From Paracoccaceae bacterium (GTDB taxonomy: Bacteria > Pseudomonadota > Alphaproteobacteria > Rhodobacterales > Rhodobacteraceae): a stretch of 64,000 nucleotides of DNA. Below are positions 7,241 through 16,023 of this stretch, one piece after another (positions within the stretch are counted from its first letter, which is position 1; each line of letters begins with the position of its first letter). The notes beneath the pieces were generated by a model. The model was not told the origin of the DNA, did not search any database, and saw only the letters and a list, made by a program, of their open reading frames with translations. A program made the position numbers and the translations under genes. The stretch is from positions 62,001-126,000 of the forward strand of contig JAIXZW010000019.1 in assembly GCA_027489375.1 (NCBI GenBank), in the 5' to 3' direction.

Positions 7241-8530
7241 CTACACCGTCACCGCCATCGCCTGCTGGTCGCCCACGCCGAAGACGCGCTTGTAGCGGGC
7301 GACCTCGTCCTTGGGACCCATCGCCTTGTTGGGGTTGTCGGAGAGTTTAACCGTTGCGCGGCCGTTGGCGGAGACCGCCTTGCACACAAGGCTGAAGGGG
7401 GCGAGGCGGTCTTCGGCCAGTCCGGTGAAATCGTTGGTGAGCAGAGTCCCCCAGCCGAAGGACACTTTCACGCGGCCTGCAAAGCGGGCGTGGAGTTCCT
7501 CGATCTTGGCGACATCCAGCCCGTCGGAAAAGATCACCAGCTTCTTCATCGGATCCTCGCCGCGCGATTTCCACCAGCGGATCGCGGTTTCCGCCCCTGT
7601 GGCCGGATCGCCCGAGTCGATGCGGATACCCGTCCATGTGGACAGCCAGTCGGGCGCGTTGCGCAGGAAGCCTTCGGTGCCATAGGTGTCGGGCAGGATG
7701 ATCCGGAGGTTGCCGTCATGCTCCTCGTGCCAATCGGCGAGGACCTGATAGGGGGCTTGCGCAAGGTCGGCGTCGGAATTGGCAAGCGCGGAATAGACCA
7801 TCGGAAGTTCATGGGCATTGGTGCCGATGGCTTCGATGTCGCGCTTCATGGCGATGCGGCAGTTGGAGGTTCCGGTGAATTTGTGGCCCAAGCCTTCCTG
7901 CATGGCCTGCACGCACCAGTCCTGCCACAGGAAGCTGTGGCGGCGGCGGGTGCCGAAATCCGCGATACGCAGCCCGTCGATCTGGCGCAGGCGTTCGATC
8001 TTTTCCCACAGCCGCGACATGGCGCGGGCGTAGAGGATTTGCAGCTCGAACTTGCCCATGCCTTTGAGCACGGCACGGGAGCGCAGTTCCATCAGCACGG
8101 CGAGGGCGGGGATTTCCCACAGCATCACCTCGGGCCATTTGCCTTCGAAGGTCAGTTCGTATTGGCCATCGTGCTTTTCGAGATGATAGGCGGGCAGGCG
8201 CAGGCCTTCGAACCACTCCATGAAATCGGGGCGGAACATCTGGCGTTTGCCGTAAAAGGTGTTGCCGCGCAGCCATGTGGATTCCCCGCGCGAGAGCGAG
8301 AGGGAGCGCACGTGGTCGAGCTGCTCACGCAGCTCGCCTTCGTCGATCAGTTCGGCGAGGCGGACGGATTTCGTGCGGTTGATCAGGCTGAAGGTGACGG
8401 TCGTGTCCGGCTTGTTGCGAAAGACCGACTGGCACATCAGGAGTTTGTAGAAGTCGGTGTCAATCAGCGACCGGACGATCGGGTCGATCTTCCAGTTGTG
8501 GTTGTGGACGCGGGTGGCGATATCGACCAT
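7241..8530 (-). CDS. pncB: Nicotinate phosphoribosyltransferase
   Basis: Converts nicotinate and PRPP to nicotinate mononucleotide, using ATP, in the Preiss-Handler branch of NAD synthesis. 429 residues. Diagnostic stretches include [18 protein letters not shown] near the start, [19 protein letters not shown] near the middle, the [22 protein letters not shown]-type segment carrying the active-site His region, and RIDSGDP in the phosphate-binding part. The ATG at 8530 lies one base after the pncA stop codon, indicating coupling; a TTG at 8542 would overlap pncA. Together with pncA it forms a nicotinamide salvage operon. Confidence 0.96.
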   Translation of the reverse strand: MVDIATRVHNHNWKIDPIVRSLIDTDFYKLLMCQSVFRNKPDTTVTFSLINRTKSVRLAELIDEGELREQLDHVRSLSLSRGESTWLRGNTFYGKRQMFRPDFMEWFEGLRLPAYHLEKHDGQYELTFEGKWPEVMLWEIPALAVLMELRSRAVLKGMGKFELQILYARAMSRLWEKIERLRQIDGLRIADFGTRRRHSFLWQDWCVQAMQEGLGHKFTGTSNCRIAMKRDIEAIGTNAHELPMVYSALANSDADLAQAPYQVLADWHEEHDGNLRIILPDTYGTEGFLRNAPDWLSTWTGIRIDSGDPATGAETAIRWWKSRGEDPMKKLVIFSDGLDVAKIEELHARFAGRVKVSFGWGTLLTNDFTGLAEDRLAPFSLVCKAVSANGRATVKLSDNPNKAMGPKDEVARYKRVFGVGDQQAMAVTV

Positions 8531-8531
8531 G

Positions 8532-9140
8532 TCAGTTTCCAAGGGTCACGCCTGCGGCGTGCATCTTTGCGGTGGCCTCGGCAAGGGAACCGTTCAGGTC
8601 GATGGCGCGGCAGGCGTCCATGAGAACGGTGGCCGAGAAGCCGAGCTTGGCGGCATCCAGAGCGGAATAGGCGACACAATAGTCGGTGGCGAGACCGACG
8701 AGGGTGACGGAGGTCACGCCACGCGCACGGAGGTATCCGTCCAGCCCCGTGGAGGTGCGGTGGTCGTTTTCGAAAAAGGCGGAGTAGCTGTCGATTTCGG
8801 GCCGGAAGCCCTTGCGGATCACCAGTTGTGCGGGGTCGGTGCGGAGCATGGGGTGGAAGGCGGCGCCTGTGCTGCCGATGACGCAATGGGTGGGCCAGAG
8901 CACCTGCGGGCCATAGGGCATTTCGGTCAGGGAAAAGGGCGCGGCCCCTGCGTGGTTGGCGGCAAAGCTGGCGTGGTCGGCGGGGTGCCAGTCCTGCGTC
9001 AGCACGACGGTGGCGAAATCGTCCATCAGCGCATTGATGCGGGGGATGATCGCGTCGCCATCCGCCACGGCCAAGGCACCGAGGGGGCAGAAATCGTTCT
9101 GAACGTCGATCACGATGAGAGCGTCTGTCGCGGGGCGCAT
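8532..9140 (-). CDS. pncA: Nicotinamidase
   Basis: Hydrolyses nicotinamide to nicotinate and ammonia, supplying the substrate of the next gene. 202 residues, cysteine-hydrolase fold. The catalytic triad is visible as D12 (VIDVQNDF), K110 (IRKGF) and C155 ([10 protein letters not shown]). Metal ligands are D50 and H52 in TQDWHPADH and H85 in LWPTHC. First gene of the pncA-pncB pair; a 180-bp divergent region containing a palindrome pair separates it from trhO. Confidence 0.95.
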   Translation of the reverse strand: MRPATDALIVIDVQNDFCPLGALAVADGDAIIPRINALMDDFATVVLTQDWHPADHASFAANHAGAAPFSLTEMPYGPQVLWPTHCVIGSTGAAFHPMLRTDPAQLVIRKGFRPEIDSYSAFFENDHRTSTGLDGYLRARGVTSVTLVGLATDYCVAYSALDAAKLGFSATVLMDACRAIDLNGSLAEATAKMHAAGVTLGN

Positions 9141-9214
9141 GGGGGGCCTTTGGCTGGGTGCGTTGGTCTTGGGTAGGAAACGCAGGTGCCTTCGTCAATG
9201 GTGCATGGTGGGGG

Positions 9215-9260
9215 GCAAATTCCTTCGAAGGAATTTGCAAAAGTCTTCGAAGGTTTTTGC
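9215..9260. repeat. Second TTCGAA palindrome pair, between pncA and trhO
   Basis: The first dyad (half-site gcaaattccttc, 9215-9238) is perfect over 24 bp. The second (half-site gcaaaagtcttc, 9237-9260) has two mismatches. Both share the 22-bp spacing and the GC overlap of the pair at 7193-7238. This copy lies in a divergent promoter region, so terminator function alone would not explain it. Confidence 0.85.
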
Positions 9261-9320
9261 CGCAGGTCTGGCGGGGCTGTTGCGCTTGAATTTCGGGCGC
9301 AACGGGTGCATTTGCGGCGC

Positions 9321-10223
9321 ATGTTCACCATCGCCGCCCTTTATCACTTTGCCCGCTTTCCCGACCCCGCCGCGCTGCGCGGGCCGCTTCTGGCGCTTTG
9401 TCAGGCGCAGGGGGTGAAGGGGTCGCTGCTGCTGGCGGGCGAGGGGATCAATGGCACCATTGCGGGGCCGCGCGCGGGGATTGATGCGGTGATCGCGCAT
9501 ATCCGCGCCTTGCCCGGCTGTGCGGGGCTGGAGTGGAAAGAGGCGGTGTCCGAGGACATGCCCTTTGGCCGCATGAAGGTGCGCCTGAAGCGCGAGATCG
9601 TGACGATGGGGCAGCCGGATGTGGACCCGCTGGCAGCGGTCGGCCATTACGTGCAGCCCGAGGCGTGGAACGACCTGATTTCCGCCCCCGATGTGGCGGT
9701 GATCGACACGCGCAACGACTATGAGGTCGCCATCGGCACCTTTCAGGGGGCTGTGGACCCCAAGACGCGCAGCTTCGGCGAGTTTCCGGCGTGGTGGGAG
9801 GCGAACCGCGAACGCTTCCACAACAAGCGCATCGCCATGTTCTGCACGGGTGGCATCCGTTGCGAGAAATCGACGAATTACCTGTTGCAGCAGGGCGTGA
9901 CCGAGGTGTTCCACCTGAAGGGCGGCATCCTGAAATATCTGGAAGAGGTGCCGCAGGAGCAGTCGCTCTGGCAGGGGGAGTGCTTCGTTTTCGACGGGCG
10001 GGTTTCTGTCGGGCATGGGTTGGTTGCGGGGCAGAATTCGTCCTGTGGCGCGTGCCGCCGTCCGGTGACGCCCGAGGGGCGGGCGCATCCGCTGTATGAA
10101 GAGGGCGTGCGTTGTGCGGCTTGCGCGGACGAGTATTCCGAGGCAGATCGGGCGCGGTTCCGCGAGCGGCAGAAGCAGATGGAACTGGCGGCGAAGCGGG
10201 GCGAGCGGCATCTGGGGGCGTGA
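9321..10223 (+). CDS. trhO: tRNA uridine(34) hydroxylase TrhO (YceA family, rhodanese-like)
   Basis: Oxygen-dependent enzyme that makes 5-hydroxyuridine at tRNA wobble position 34. 300 residues: an N-terminal acylphosphatase-like domain (about 1-95, with [16 protein letters not shown]) and a rhodanese domain (about 110-210) whose loop carries the catalytic Cys, C175, in [11 protein letters not shown]-terminal cysteine-rich segment follows (CGACRRPV and CAAC, around 250-275). The ATG at 9321 was chosen to start the usual [10 protein letters not shown]; the frame is open upstream through the palindromic repeat. A short inverted repeat spans its stop codon. Confidence 0.93.
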   Translation: MFTIAALYHFARFPDPAALRGPLLALCQAQGVKGSLLLAGEGINGTIAGPRAGIDAVIAHIRALPGCAGLEWKEAVSEDMPFGRMKVRLKREIVTMGQPDVDPLAAVGHYVQPEAWNDLISAPDVAVIDTRNDYEVAIGTFQGAVDPKTRSFGEFPAWWEANRERFHNKRIAMFCTGGIRCEKSTNYLLQQGVTEVFHLKGGILKYLEEVPQEQSLWQGECFVFDGRVSVGHGLVAGQNSSCGACRRPVTPEGRAHPLYEEGVRCAACADEYSEADRARFRERQKQMELAAKRGERHLGA

Positions 10224-10286
10224 CGCCCCGAGGTTGACTCCGTCACCCGCGCAAGGGACAGATGCGCGACCCCGAGGAGTCCCGTT

Positions 10287-11393
10287 TTGAAATCCCTGTT
10301 CCGCACCCATGCCGTCCTGCTCTTTTCGGGCATCGTCACCTTCATGCTGATGGGGGCGGGGCAATCGCTTTACGGGCCGGCGCTACCCGCCTTTGCGCGG
10401 GAATTCGGGCTGACGGTGGCGGATGCGGGGTGGCTGGTGTCGGCGCTGTGGTGCGGGTCGGCGACGGGGGTCGCGATCATGTTCTGGCGCGGGCAGGGGA
10501 TCACGCCGCGCCACGCGCTGGCGATCCTTGCGCTGGGGGCGGCGGGGATTGCGGCGGGCCTTGGCTGGTGGGCGACCGTGGGGTTTTCGGTGCTGTTCGG
10601 CACCGGCTACGGGCTGTCGACGGTGGTGTTCAACCCGCGCGTCCTTCGGGCCTTTGGCGCCAAGGGGCCGTCGATGGTCGGCCTGCTGAACGCCACCTTT
10701 GCGGCGGGGGCCATTGCGATGCCGCTGGTATTCGTGCGCGTGGGGTCGGACCCGCAGATCAGCTTTGCGCTGGTGGCGGCAATCTGTGCGGTGACATGGC
10801 TTTTCGCCGGATCGTCGGGGCGGGTGGATGAGGAGGTGTCGGGCGCGATCGAGCCCTATCGCTTCCGTCCGCTGATCCTGTGTTTCGCCGTGATCGGAAT
10901 TGCGACCGAGGCTTGTCTGATCGGGCTTGGCCCAACCGCGCTGATCAAAGCGGGCGTGTCCGAGACGATCGCCGCCGAGGCGCTTTCAGGGTTTTTCGTT
11001 GCCTTTCTTGCCTCGCGCAGCGCGCTGGTGTTTCTGGCGCATCGCTTCGCGGCATTCACGATCCTTGCCGTTGCCATGGCGGTGGCCGCATGCAGTGCCC
11101 TGTCGGCAACGGTGCTGCCGCCAATTCCGTTCTTCGTCATGCTTGGCGGGGCGACGGGACTGTTCTTTCCGAACTGCTATGTGGAAGCCTGTCGCCAGAT
11201 GGGAACGAACCCGCGGGTGACGCCGACGATCATCGCGGCGGGGCTGGTGGGCGGGATTTCGGCGCCCGTCCTTTTGGGGCAGGTGCTTGGCGGGATGGGC
11301 GAGCGGGGGTTCTTCCAGATCGTCGGCGGGGTCTGTTTGGTGACGGCGCTTGCGGCCTTTGGCCTGCGCGCGCGGATGGCTGCCAAGGGTTAG
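10287..11393 (+). CDS. MFS transporter, substrate unknown
   Basis: A 368-residue membrane protein with about ten to twelve hydrophobic segments and major-facilitator layout. Visible are a first helix pair followed by VSALWCGSATG, RHALAILALGAAG as loop 2-3, and a central loop near residue 180 (GRVDEEVSG). It is on the short side for the superfamily, but no break in the frame is visible. The start codon appears to be TTG, with GAGGAG eight bases upstream. No neighbour indicates what it carries. Confidence 0.82.
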   Translation: MKSLFRTHAVLLFSGIVTFMLMGAGQSLYGPALPAFAREFGLTVADAGWLVSALWCGSATGVAIMFWRGQGITPRHALAILALGAAGIAAGLGWWATVGFSVLFGTGYGLSTVVFNPRVLRAFGAKGPSMVGLLNATFAAGAIAMPLVFVRVGSDPQISFALVAAICAVTWLFAGSSGRVDEEVSGAIEPYRFRPLILCFAVIGIATEACLIGLGPTALIKAGVSETIAAEALSGFFVAFLASRSALVFLAHRFAAFTILAVAMAVAACSALSATVLPPIPFFVMLGGATGLFFPNCYVEACRQMGTNPRVTPTIIAAGLVGGISAPVLLGQVLGGMGERGFFQIVGGVCLVTALAAFGLRARMAAKG

Positions 11394-11415
11394 CGGCGGC
11401 CAAGGGTTAGCGGCG
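11382..11415. repeat. 17-bp tandem duplication across two convergent stop codons
   Basis: The unit gccaagggttagcggcg occurs back to back at 11382-11398 and 11399-11415. The first copy carries the TAG of the MFS gene (11391-11393). The second carries, on the minus strand, the TAA of the TIGR02186 gene (11407-11409). Duplication appears to have separated two formerly abutting gene ends. Confidence 0.9.
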
Positions 11416-12180
11416 GATCATCGAGAAGGCGACCGACGCCCCCCATCCGGCGATGGCTGCCAGCGCAAGCGACAAAAGCCCGTAGAGCAGCGGCATCTGG
11501 TGGGCGAGGGTGTTGAGGAAACGTTCCAGCCCCTCTTTGCGGACATTGACCACGCGGTCCTGCATGTCGATCACCTTGCCGTCGCGTGTGAGGAGGATGC
11601 GGACCTTGTATTCCCCTTCGGTCAGGTTGGCGGGGAGGAGGACATCGGCGCGGAACAGCGTGTCTTCGGCCAGTTGCACCGAGCCTTGTTGCAGGCGGAA
11701 GCGGTCTTCGTCGAAGCGGATGCGCATGAGCGCGTCGAGGAAATCTTCGGGCTTCTCGGCCTCGGACGACAGGCCGATGGCGCGGACGGCGCGGGTGGGC
11801 GAGATGCGGTAGCGCAGGTCTTCGGTGTCGGACAGGATTTTGTCGAGCCTGCCGGTGGTGGCCACGGCGTAAAAGCTGGGGGCGGCGTCGATATGGACGG
11901 CTTCGGTGTTGATCCAGATGCCCGCGCGGCGGTCCTTTTTGCGGATGGTCAGGGTGGTGGCGGGACCTTCGACGGTGATGATGACGTCGAGCGGGCCTTG
12001 GGGGGCGGGGGCTTCGCGCTTGACCGCGCCGTAGATGAGGATTTCGGAGCCGTCGAAATCGGCGGTGATCGAGACGCGGTTCTGCGACAGGCCCGCCACG
12101 ATGGCTTCGGGCGCGGCCGTGGCGGGTGCCGCGAGAAGCAGGAGGGCGAGGGTTTGCCAAAGCAGGGCGGGGCGCTTCAT
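11407..12180 (-). CDS. TIGR02186 family membrane-anchored periplasmic protein
   Basis: 257 residues with a signal peptide (1-22, cleavage after ATAA), a periplasmic beta-rich body, and a C-terminal membrane helix (about 230-252, LLYGLLSLALAAIAGWGASVAF) followed by a basic end. The body starts with the family pattern IVAGLSQNRVSITADFDGSEILIYGAVKRE. The family is common next to TauE/SafE permeases in alphaproteobacteria and has no proven function. The start overlaps the tauE-like stop by four bases (12177-12180). A single-pass partner of the exporter is a reasonable inference. Confidence 0.87.
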   Translation of the reverse strand: MKRPALLWQTLALLLLAAPATAAPEAIVAGLSQNRVSITADFDGSEILIYGAVKREAPAPQGPLDVIITVEGPATTLTIRKKDRRAGIWINTEAVHIDAAPSFYAVATTGRLDKILSDTEDLRYRISPTRAVRAIGLSSEAEKPEDFLDALMRIRFDEDRFRLQQGSVQLAEDTLFRADVLLPANLTEGEYKVRILLTRDGKVIDMQDRVVNVRKEGLERFLNTLAHQMPLLYGLLSLALAAIAGWGASVAFSMIRR

Positions 12181-13094
12181 GGCAGCATCCCCGGCATGAT
12201 GGAGTAAAGCTCGGTCGGGCGGATCAGGAGGTCGAGCGCGATCTTGAACGAGACGGTGAGGACGAGAAGCGCGAGCAGGATGCGCAACTGTTCGGCCTTG
12301 AGCCGGACGCCGACGCGCGCGCCGATCTGTGCGCCGATCACCCCGCCGATAATGAGGAGGAAAGCCAGAAGGATATCGACCGTCTGGCTGGTCACGGCAT
12401 GGGCGAGGGTGGTGAAGGCGGTGACGAAGATGATCTGGAAGAGCGAGGTGCCGACGACGACCTTGGTCGGCATGCCCAAAAGGTAGATCATGGCGGGAAC
12501 CATGATGAACCCGCCGCCCACGCCCATGATCGCGGCAAGGAAGCCGACGATGGCCCCGACGGCGAGTGGGGGCAGGACGCTGATGTAAAGACCCGAGGCG
12601 CGGAACTTCATCTTGAGCGGCAGGCCATGCACCCATGTGTGCACGTGGCTGCGGCGGATAGGGGCACCGGATTTGGCGCGGAACCATGCGCGCAGGCTTT
12701 CCTGCAACATCATCGCCCCGATGAGGCCGAGGAAGAGCACGTAGGAAAGCTGGACGAACAGGTCGATCTGGCCGAGCGCGGTCATCTTGCGGAAGACCCA
12801 GACGCCCGAGCCGGAACCGAGGAAGCCGCCCATCGTCAGCACCGCGCCCATCGGCATGTCGACCGCCTTGCGCTTGAGTTGCGCAAGCACGCCAGAAATC
12901 GACGAAGCCACCACCTGATTGGCCCCCGTGGCGACGGCCACGGCAGGGGGGACGCCGATGAAGAAAAGGAGCGGCGTGATCAGGAAGCCGCCGCCCACGC
13001 CGAACATGCCCGACAGGAAGCCCACGATCCCGCCCAACCCCAGAATGAGGAAGGCGTTGACCGATACCTCGGCGATGGGAAGGTAAAGTTGCAT
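12177..13094 (-). CDS. TauE/SafE-family sulfite or organosulfur exporter
   Basis: A 305-residue inner-membrane protein with about eight hydrophobic segments. It carries the duplicated family motif: GGIVGFLSGMFGVGGGFLITP near residue 20 and VGAIVGFLAAIMGVGGGFIMVP near residue 180. Members export sulfite, sulfoacetate or related anions. The loop RRSHVHTWVHG (about 145-155) is seen in the alphaproteobacterial branch. It is translated just before the TIGR02186 gene with a 4-nt overlap, so the two form an operon. The substrate is inferred from family only. Confidence 0.9.
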   Translation of the reverse strand: MQLYLPIAEVSVNAFLILGLGGIVGFLSGMFGVGGGFLITPLLFFIGVPPAVAVATGANQVVASSISGVLAQLKRKAVDMPMGAVLTMGGFLGSGSGVWVFRKMTALGQIDLFVQLSYVLFLGLIGAMMLQESLRAWFRAKSGAPIRRSHVHTWVHGLPLKMKFRASGLYISVLPPLAVGAIVGFLAAIMGVGGGFIMVPAMIYLLGMPTKVVVGTSLFQIIFVTAFTTLAHAVTSQTVDILLAFLLIIGGVIGAQIGARVGVRLKAEQLRILLALLVLTVSFKIALDLLIRPTELYSIMPGMLP

Positions 13095-13170
13095 GGGCGG
13101 CCGCTGCGAAAAGGCGGGGATTTGCCAAGGGTTGCGCCCCTATGGCTGCGATGTCAAACCCTTGCCGCCC

Positions 13171-13977
13171 TCATCGGAGATGGGCGAGATAATGGCGGAG
13201 CACCCGTTCCAGTTTTGCCGCACCGAGGGGGGCCATCGCCTTGGTGTGTTCGTGGCTGATCTTTTCGTCCGAGAGGCCGGCGGCCATGTTGGTGATGGTG
13301 GAAATGGCCGCCACTTGCAGGCCGAGGAAGCGGGCGAGGATGACTTCGGGCACGGTCGACATGCCGACCGCATCGGCCCCCAGCGTGCGGATGGCGCGGA
13401 TTTCGGCTGGGGTTTCGAACGAGGGGCCGGAATACCACGCATAGACGCCTTGGGGCAGGTCAACGCCCACGGCGCGGGCCGAAGCTTCGAGCGCGGCGCG
13501 GATTGCGGGGTCATGCGCGTCGCCCATCGGGACGAAGCGGGCGTCGGTCGGTTCGCCGATCAGCGGGTTCAGGCCGGAGAAGTTGATGTGGTCCGACAGC
13601 AGCATCAGGTCGCCGGGGCGGATGTCGGATCGCAGGCTTCCTGCGGCATTGGTGGCGATGAGGCTATAGGCGCCGAGGGCGCGCAACACCTCGAGTGCCA
13701 CGCGCATCGCGGCGGGGTTGCCCTTTTCGTAATAGTGCTCGCGCGCGCCGAAGACGGCGACGCGGACACCTTCGAGCGTGCCGATGACGAGGTTGGGGTT
13801 GTGGCCCGATACGCTGGCATGGGGAAAGCCCGGAAGGTCGGCGTAGGGGATCGCCACGCCATCGACCGCCTGCGCAAGGTGGCCAAGGCCGGAGCCGAGG
13901 ATCAGGCCAAGCCGGACGGGGGCGCTGCCCGCCCGCGCGCGGATCAGGTCGGCGAGGTCATCAACGCTCTTTGACAT
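13171..13977 (-). CDS. punA: Purine nucleoside phosphorylase, trimeric PNP family
   Basis: Cleaves purine nucleosides with phosphate to base and (deoxy)ribose-1-phosphate. 268 residues. Landmarks are the phosphate loop GLILGSGLGHLA, the SGHNPNLVIGTLEG strand, FGAREHYYEKG, TNAAGSL, and SGPSFETPAEIRAIR with the substrate-binding Glu. MSTVPEVILAR and ITNMAAGLSDEKISHEHT follow. Last gene of a five-gene operon: it overlaps the permease stop region by 17 bases. This placement argues that the ABC transporter upstream imports purine nucleosides. The gene name is by family analogy; guanosine, inosine and xanthosine cannot be told apart here. Confidence 0.92.
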   Translation of the reverse strand: MSKSVDDLADLIRARAGSAPVRLGLILGSGLGHLAQAVDGVAIPYADLPGFPHASVSGHNPNLVIGTLEGVRVAVFGAREHYYEKGNPAAMRVALEVLRALGAYSLIATNAAGSLRSDIRPGDLMLLSDHINFSGLNPLIGEPTDARFVPMGDAHDPAIRAALEASARAVGVDLPQGVYAWYSGPSFETPAEIRAIRTLGADAVGMSTVPEVILARFLGLQVAAISTITNMAAGLSDEKISHEHTKAMAPLGAAKLERVLRHYLAHLR

Positions 13978-14929
13978 AAGGCTCGCCTCCGGCGCGGGGG
14001 GGGATCGCCTTGCCGACGAAGCCCGCAAGGACGAGGACGGTCAGGATATAGGGCAGGGCGTCGAGGAAGGGGACGGGGATCTTGACCTGAACCACGGCGG
14101 TGACGACATCGGGGCGCAGGGCGAGGGCCTGGAAGAAGCCGAAGAGCATGCAAGCCCCCAGCGCCTGCCACGGCCGCCATTTGGCGAATATAAGCGCGGC
14201 GAGGGCGATGTAGCCGCGCCCTGCGGTCATTTCGCGCCCGAAGCCCGCTTGCAGGGCGGTGGCCATGTAAGCCCCCGCCAAGCCGCAAAGAAGGCCGGTG
14301 ATGGCCACGGCGGCGAAGCGCAGGCCTTTGACGGAAACGCCTGCGGTATCGACGGCGGCGGGGTTTTCGCCCACGGCGCGCAGGCGCAGGCCGAAGCGGG
14401 TGCGGTAAAGCACCCACCATGTCAGCGGCACGCAGAGGATGGCGACATAGACCAGAAGCGCGTGGCCCGAGATCACATCGGCATAGAGCGGGCCGAGGAT
14501 CGGGACGGGGCGCAGCGCCTCGGTCAGCGGGAGCGTGATTTCGTTGAAGCGGGCATCACCTGCCAGCGGCGGGGTGCGCCCGCCTTGGCCGAACAGGCGC
14601 TGGGCGACAAGGACGGTGACGCCGGAGGCGAGGAAGTTCAGCGCCACGCCCGAGATGAGCTGGTTGCCACGGAAGGTGATCGACGCCACGCCATGCAGCG
14701 CGGCAAAGACCATCGACCCCGCGATCCCCGCAAGGAGGCCAAGCCAGACCGATCCGGTCAGGAAGGCCACGGCCCCCGAGCACATGGCGGCCATGAGCAT
14801 CTTGCCTTCAAGCCCGATGTCGAAGATGCCTGCGCGTTCCGAGAACAGCCCCGCAAGGCAGGCAAAGAGCAGCGGCGTGCCGAGGCGGAGGGTGGAATCG
14901 AGGATTTGCAGGAGGGTTGCGTAATCCAT
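13961..14929 (-). CDS. Nucleoside ABC transporter permease (second subunit)
   Basis: A 322-residue inner-membrane permease of the BPD_transp_2 type (branched-chain/monosaccharide class). About eight to nine hydrophobic segments are visible. The family features are SERAGIFDIGLEGKMLMAAM after the first helix and the coupling-loop region LRAVGENPAAVDTAGVSVKGLR near residue 205. It overlaps the other permease by one base (TGATG) and punA by 17 bases. The heterodimer with the 364-residue partner forms the membrane channel. Confidence 0.92.
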   Translation of the reverse strand: MDYATLLQILDSTLRLGTPLLFACLAGLFSERAGIFDIGLEGKMLMAAMCSGAVAFLTGSVWLGLLAGIAGSMVFAALHGVASITFRGNQLISGVALNFLASGVTVLVAQRLFGQGGRTPPLAGDARFNEITLPLTEALRPVPILGPLYADVISGHALLVYVAILCVPLTWWVLYRTRFGLRLRAVGENPAAVDTAGVSVKGLRFAAVAITGLLCGLAGAYMATALQAGFGREMTAGRGYIALAALIFAKWRPWQALGACMLFGFFQALALRPDVVTAVVQVKIPVPFLDALPYILTVLVLAGFVGKAIPPRAGGEPYVKER

Positions 14930-16023
14930 CAGGCCACCTGCGCTTTGTGGAACAGGGCAAAGATGCGCACCAGCATCATGCGGACCATGATGTCGAGCGC
15001 GCCGGTAAACAGGATCACCAAGCCCTGCACGACGATGCGAAGCTCGATCGGGATCGAGGTCCAGAGGCCAAGCTCGGCCCCGCCCTGATAGAGAAAGCCG
15101 AAAAGGATCGCGGCAAGCACCACGCCAACGGGGTGGTTGCGGCCCATCAGCGCCACGGCGATGCCGATGAAACCCGCCCCTTCGGAAGAGTTCTGCAACA
15201 GCCGCCCCGCCTCGCCCATCACGTTGTTGACGGACATGAGACCCGCAAGCGCGCCCGACAGGATCATCGAGACCATGATCATCTTGGTCGGGTTGATGCC
15301 CGCATAGCGGGCGGCGGCTTCGGATTTGCCGAAGGCGCGAAGCTGGTAGCCAAGGCGGGTGCGCCAGAGGATCAGCCAGACGGCCCAAGCGGCGGCGAGG
15401 GCGATGAAAAGGGTGATGTTGGCCGGAACCTTCTTTTCGAAGAACAGGTTCAGGATCGGGATCTGGTTCAGCGTGGGCAGGTCGGTCGCGGCGGGGAAGT
15501 TCGCGGTGGCGGGGTCCATCTGCCCTGCGGGGCGGAGGACATCGACAAGCAGGTAAACGATCAGCGCCGCGGCGATGTAGTTGAACATGATCGTGGTGAT
15601 CACGATATGGCTGCCGCGTTTCGCCGCCAGATAGGCGGGCACCGCGGCCCAGACCGCGCCGAAGGCGGCGGCGGCGAGCGAGGCTGCCAGCAGCGCGATG
15701 GACCAATGCGGCCACGGGATGAACAGGCAGGCGAGCGCCACGCCCAGCCCGCCGATCTGCGCCTGACCCTCGCCGCCGATGTTGAACATGCCCGCATGGA
15801 AGGCGATGGTCACGGCAAGGCCGGTGAAGATGAAGCTGGTCGTGTAGTAAAGCGTATAGCCCCAGCCGTAGGCCGACATGAGCGAGCCTTCGACCATGAC
15901 CTTCAACGCCTCGGACGGGCTTTGGCCGATAGCTTTGATCACGATGGCCGAGATGGCGGCGGCAAGGATCAGGCTGACGAGGGGAACGAGCACCACATCG
16001 GCCCATTTGGGCAAACGGTCCAT
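14929..16023 (-). CDS. Nucleoside ABC transporter permease (first subunit)
   Basis: A 364-residue permease with an N-terminal cytoplasmic lead, then about ten hydrophobic segments. It includes FHAGMFNIGGEGQAQIGGLG (the equivalent of the NIGxEGQ motif) and the coupling loop YQLRAFGKSEAAARYAGINPTK near residue 240. The gene order permease-permease behind an ATPase with two cassettes and a BMP-type receptor is that of characterised nucleoside importers of Firmicutes and spirochaetes. It shares one base with each neighbour, which suggests tight stoichiometric translation. Confidence 0.92.
   Translation of the reverse strand: MDRLPKWADVVLVPLVSLILAAAISAIVIKAIGQSPSEALKVMVEGSLMSAYGWGYTLYYTTSFIFTGLAVTIAFHAGMFNIGGEGQAQIGGLGVALACLFIPWPHWSIALLAASLAAAAFGAVWAAVPAYLAAKRGSHIVITTIMFNYIAAALIVYLLVDVLRPAGQMDPATANFPAATDLPTLNQIPILNLFFEKKVPANITLFIALAAAWAVWLILWRTRLGYQLRAFGKSEAAARYAGINPTKMIMVSMILSGALAGLMSVNNVMGEAGRLLQNSSEGAGFIGIAVALMGRNHPVGVVLAAILFGFLYQGGAELGLWTSIPIELRIVVQGLVILFTGALDIMVRMMLVRIFALFHKAQVA

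Noticed and set aside
11407-13128. A single 573-residue fusion of an exporter-shadow and the TIGR02186 protein
   Set aside because: The upstream part is the wrong frame of the TauE/SafE gene; a signal peptide and ATG at 12180 give the real start.
13095-13170. CAAGGGT/ACCCTTG inverted repeat between the TauE gene and punA as a terminator
   Set aside because: The loop is over 20 bases and no T-run follows on either strand.
13961-16006. A 681-residue fused permease
   Set aside because: The first half is a shadow frame of the other permease; the true start is ATG 14929 with a one-base overlap.
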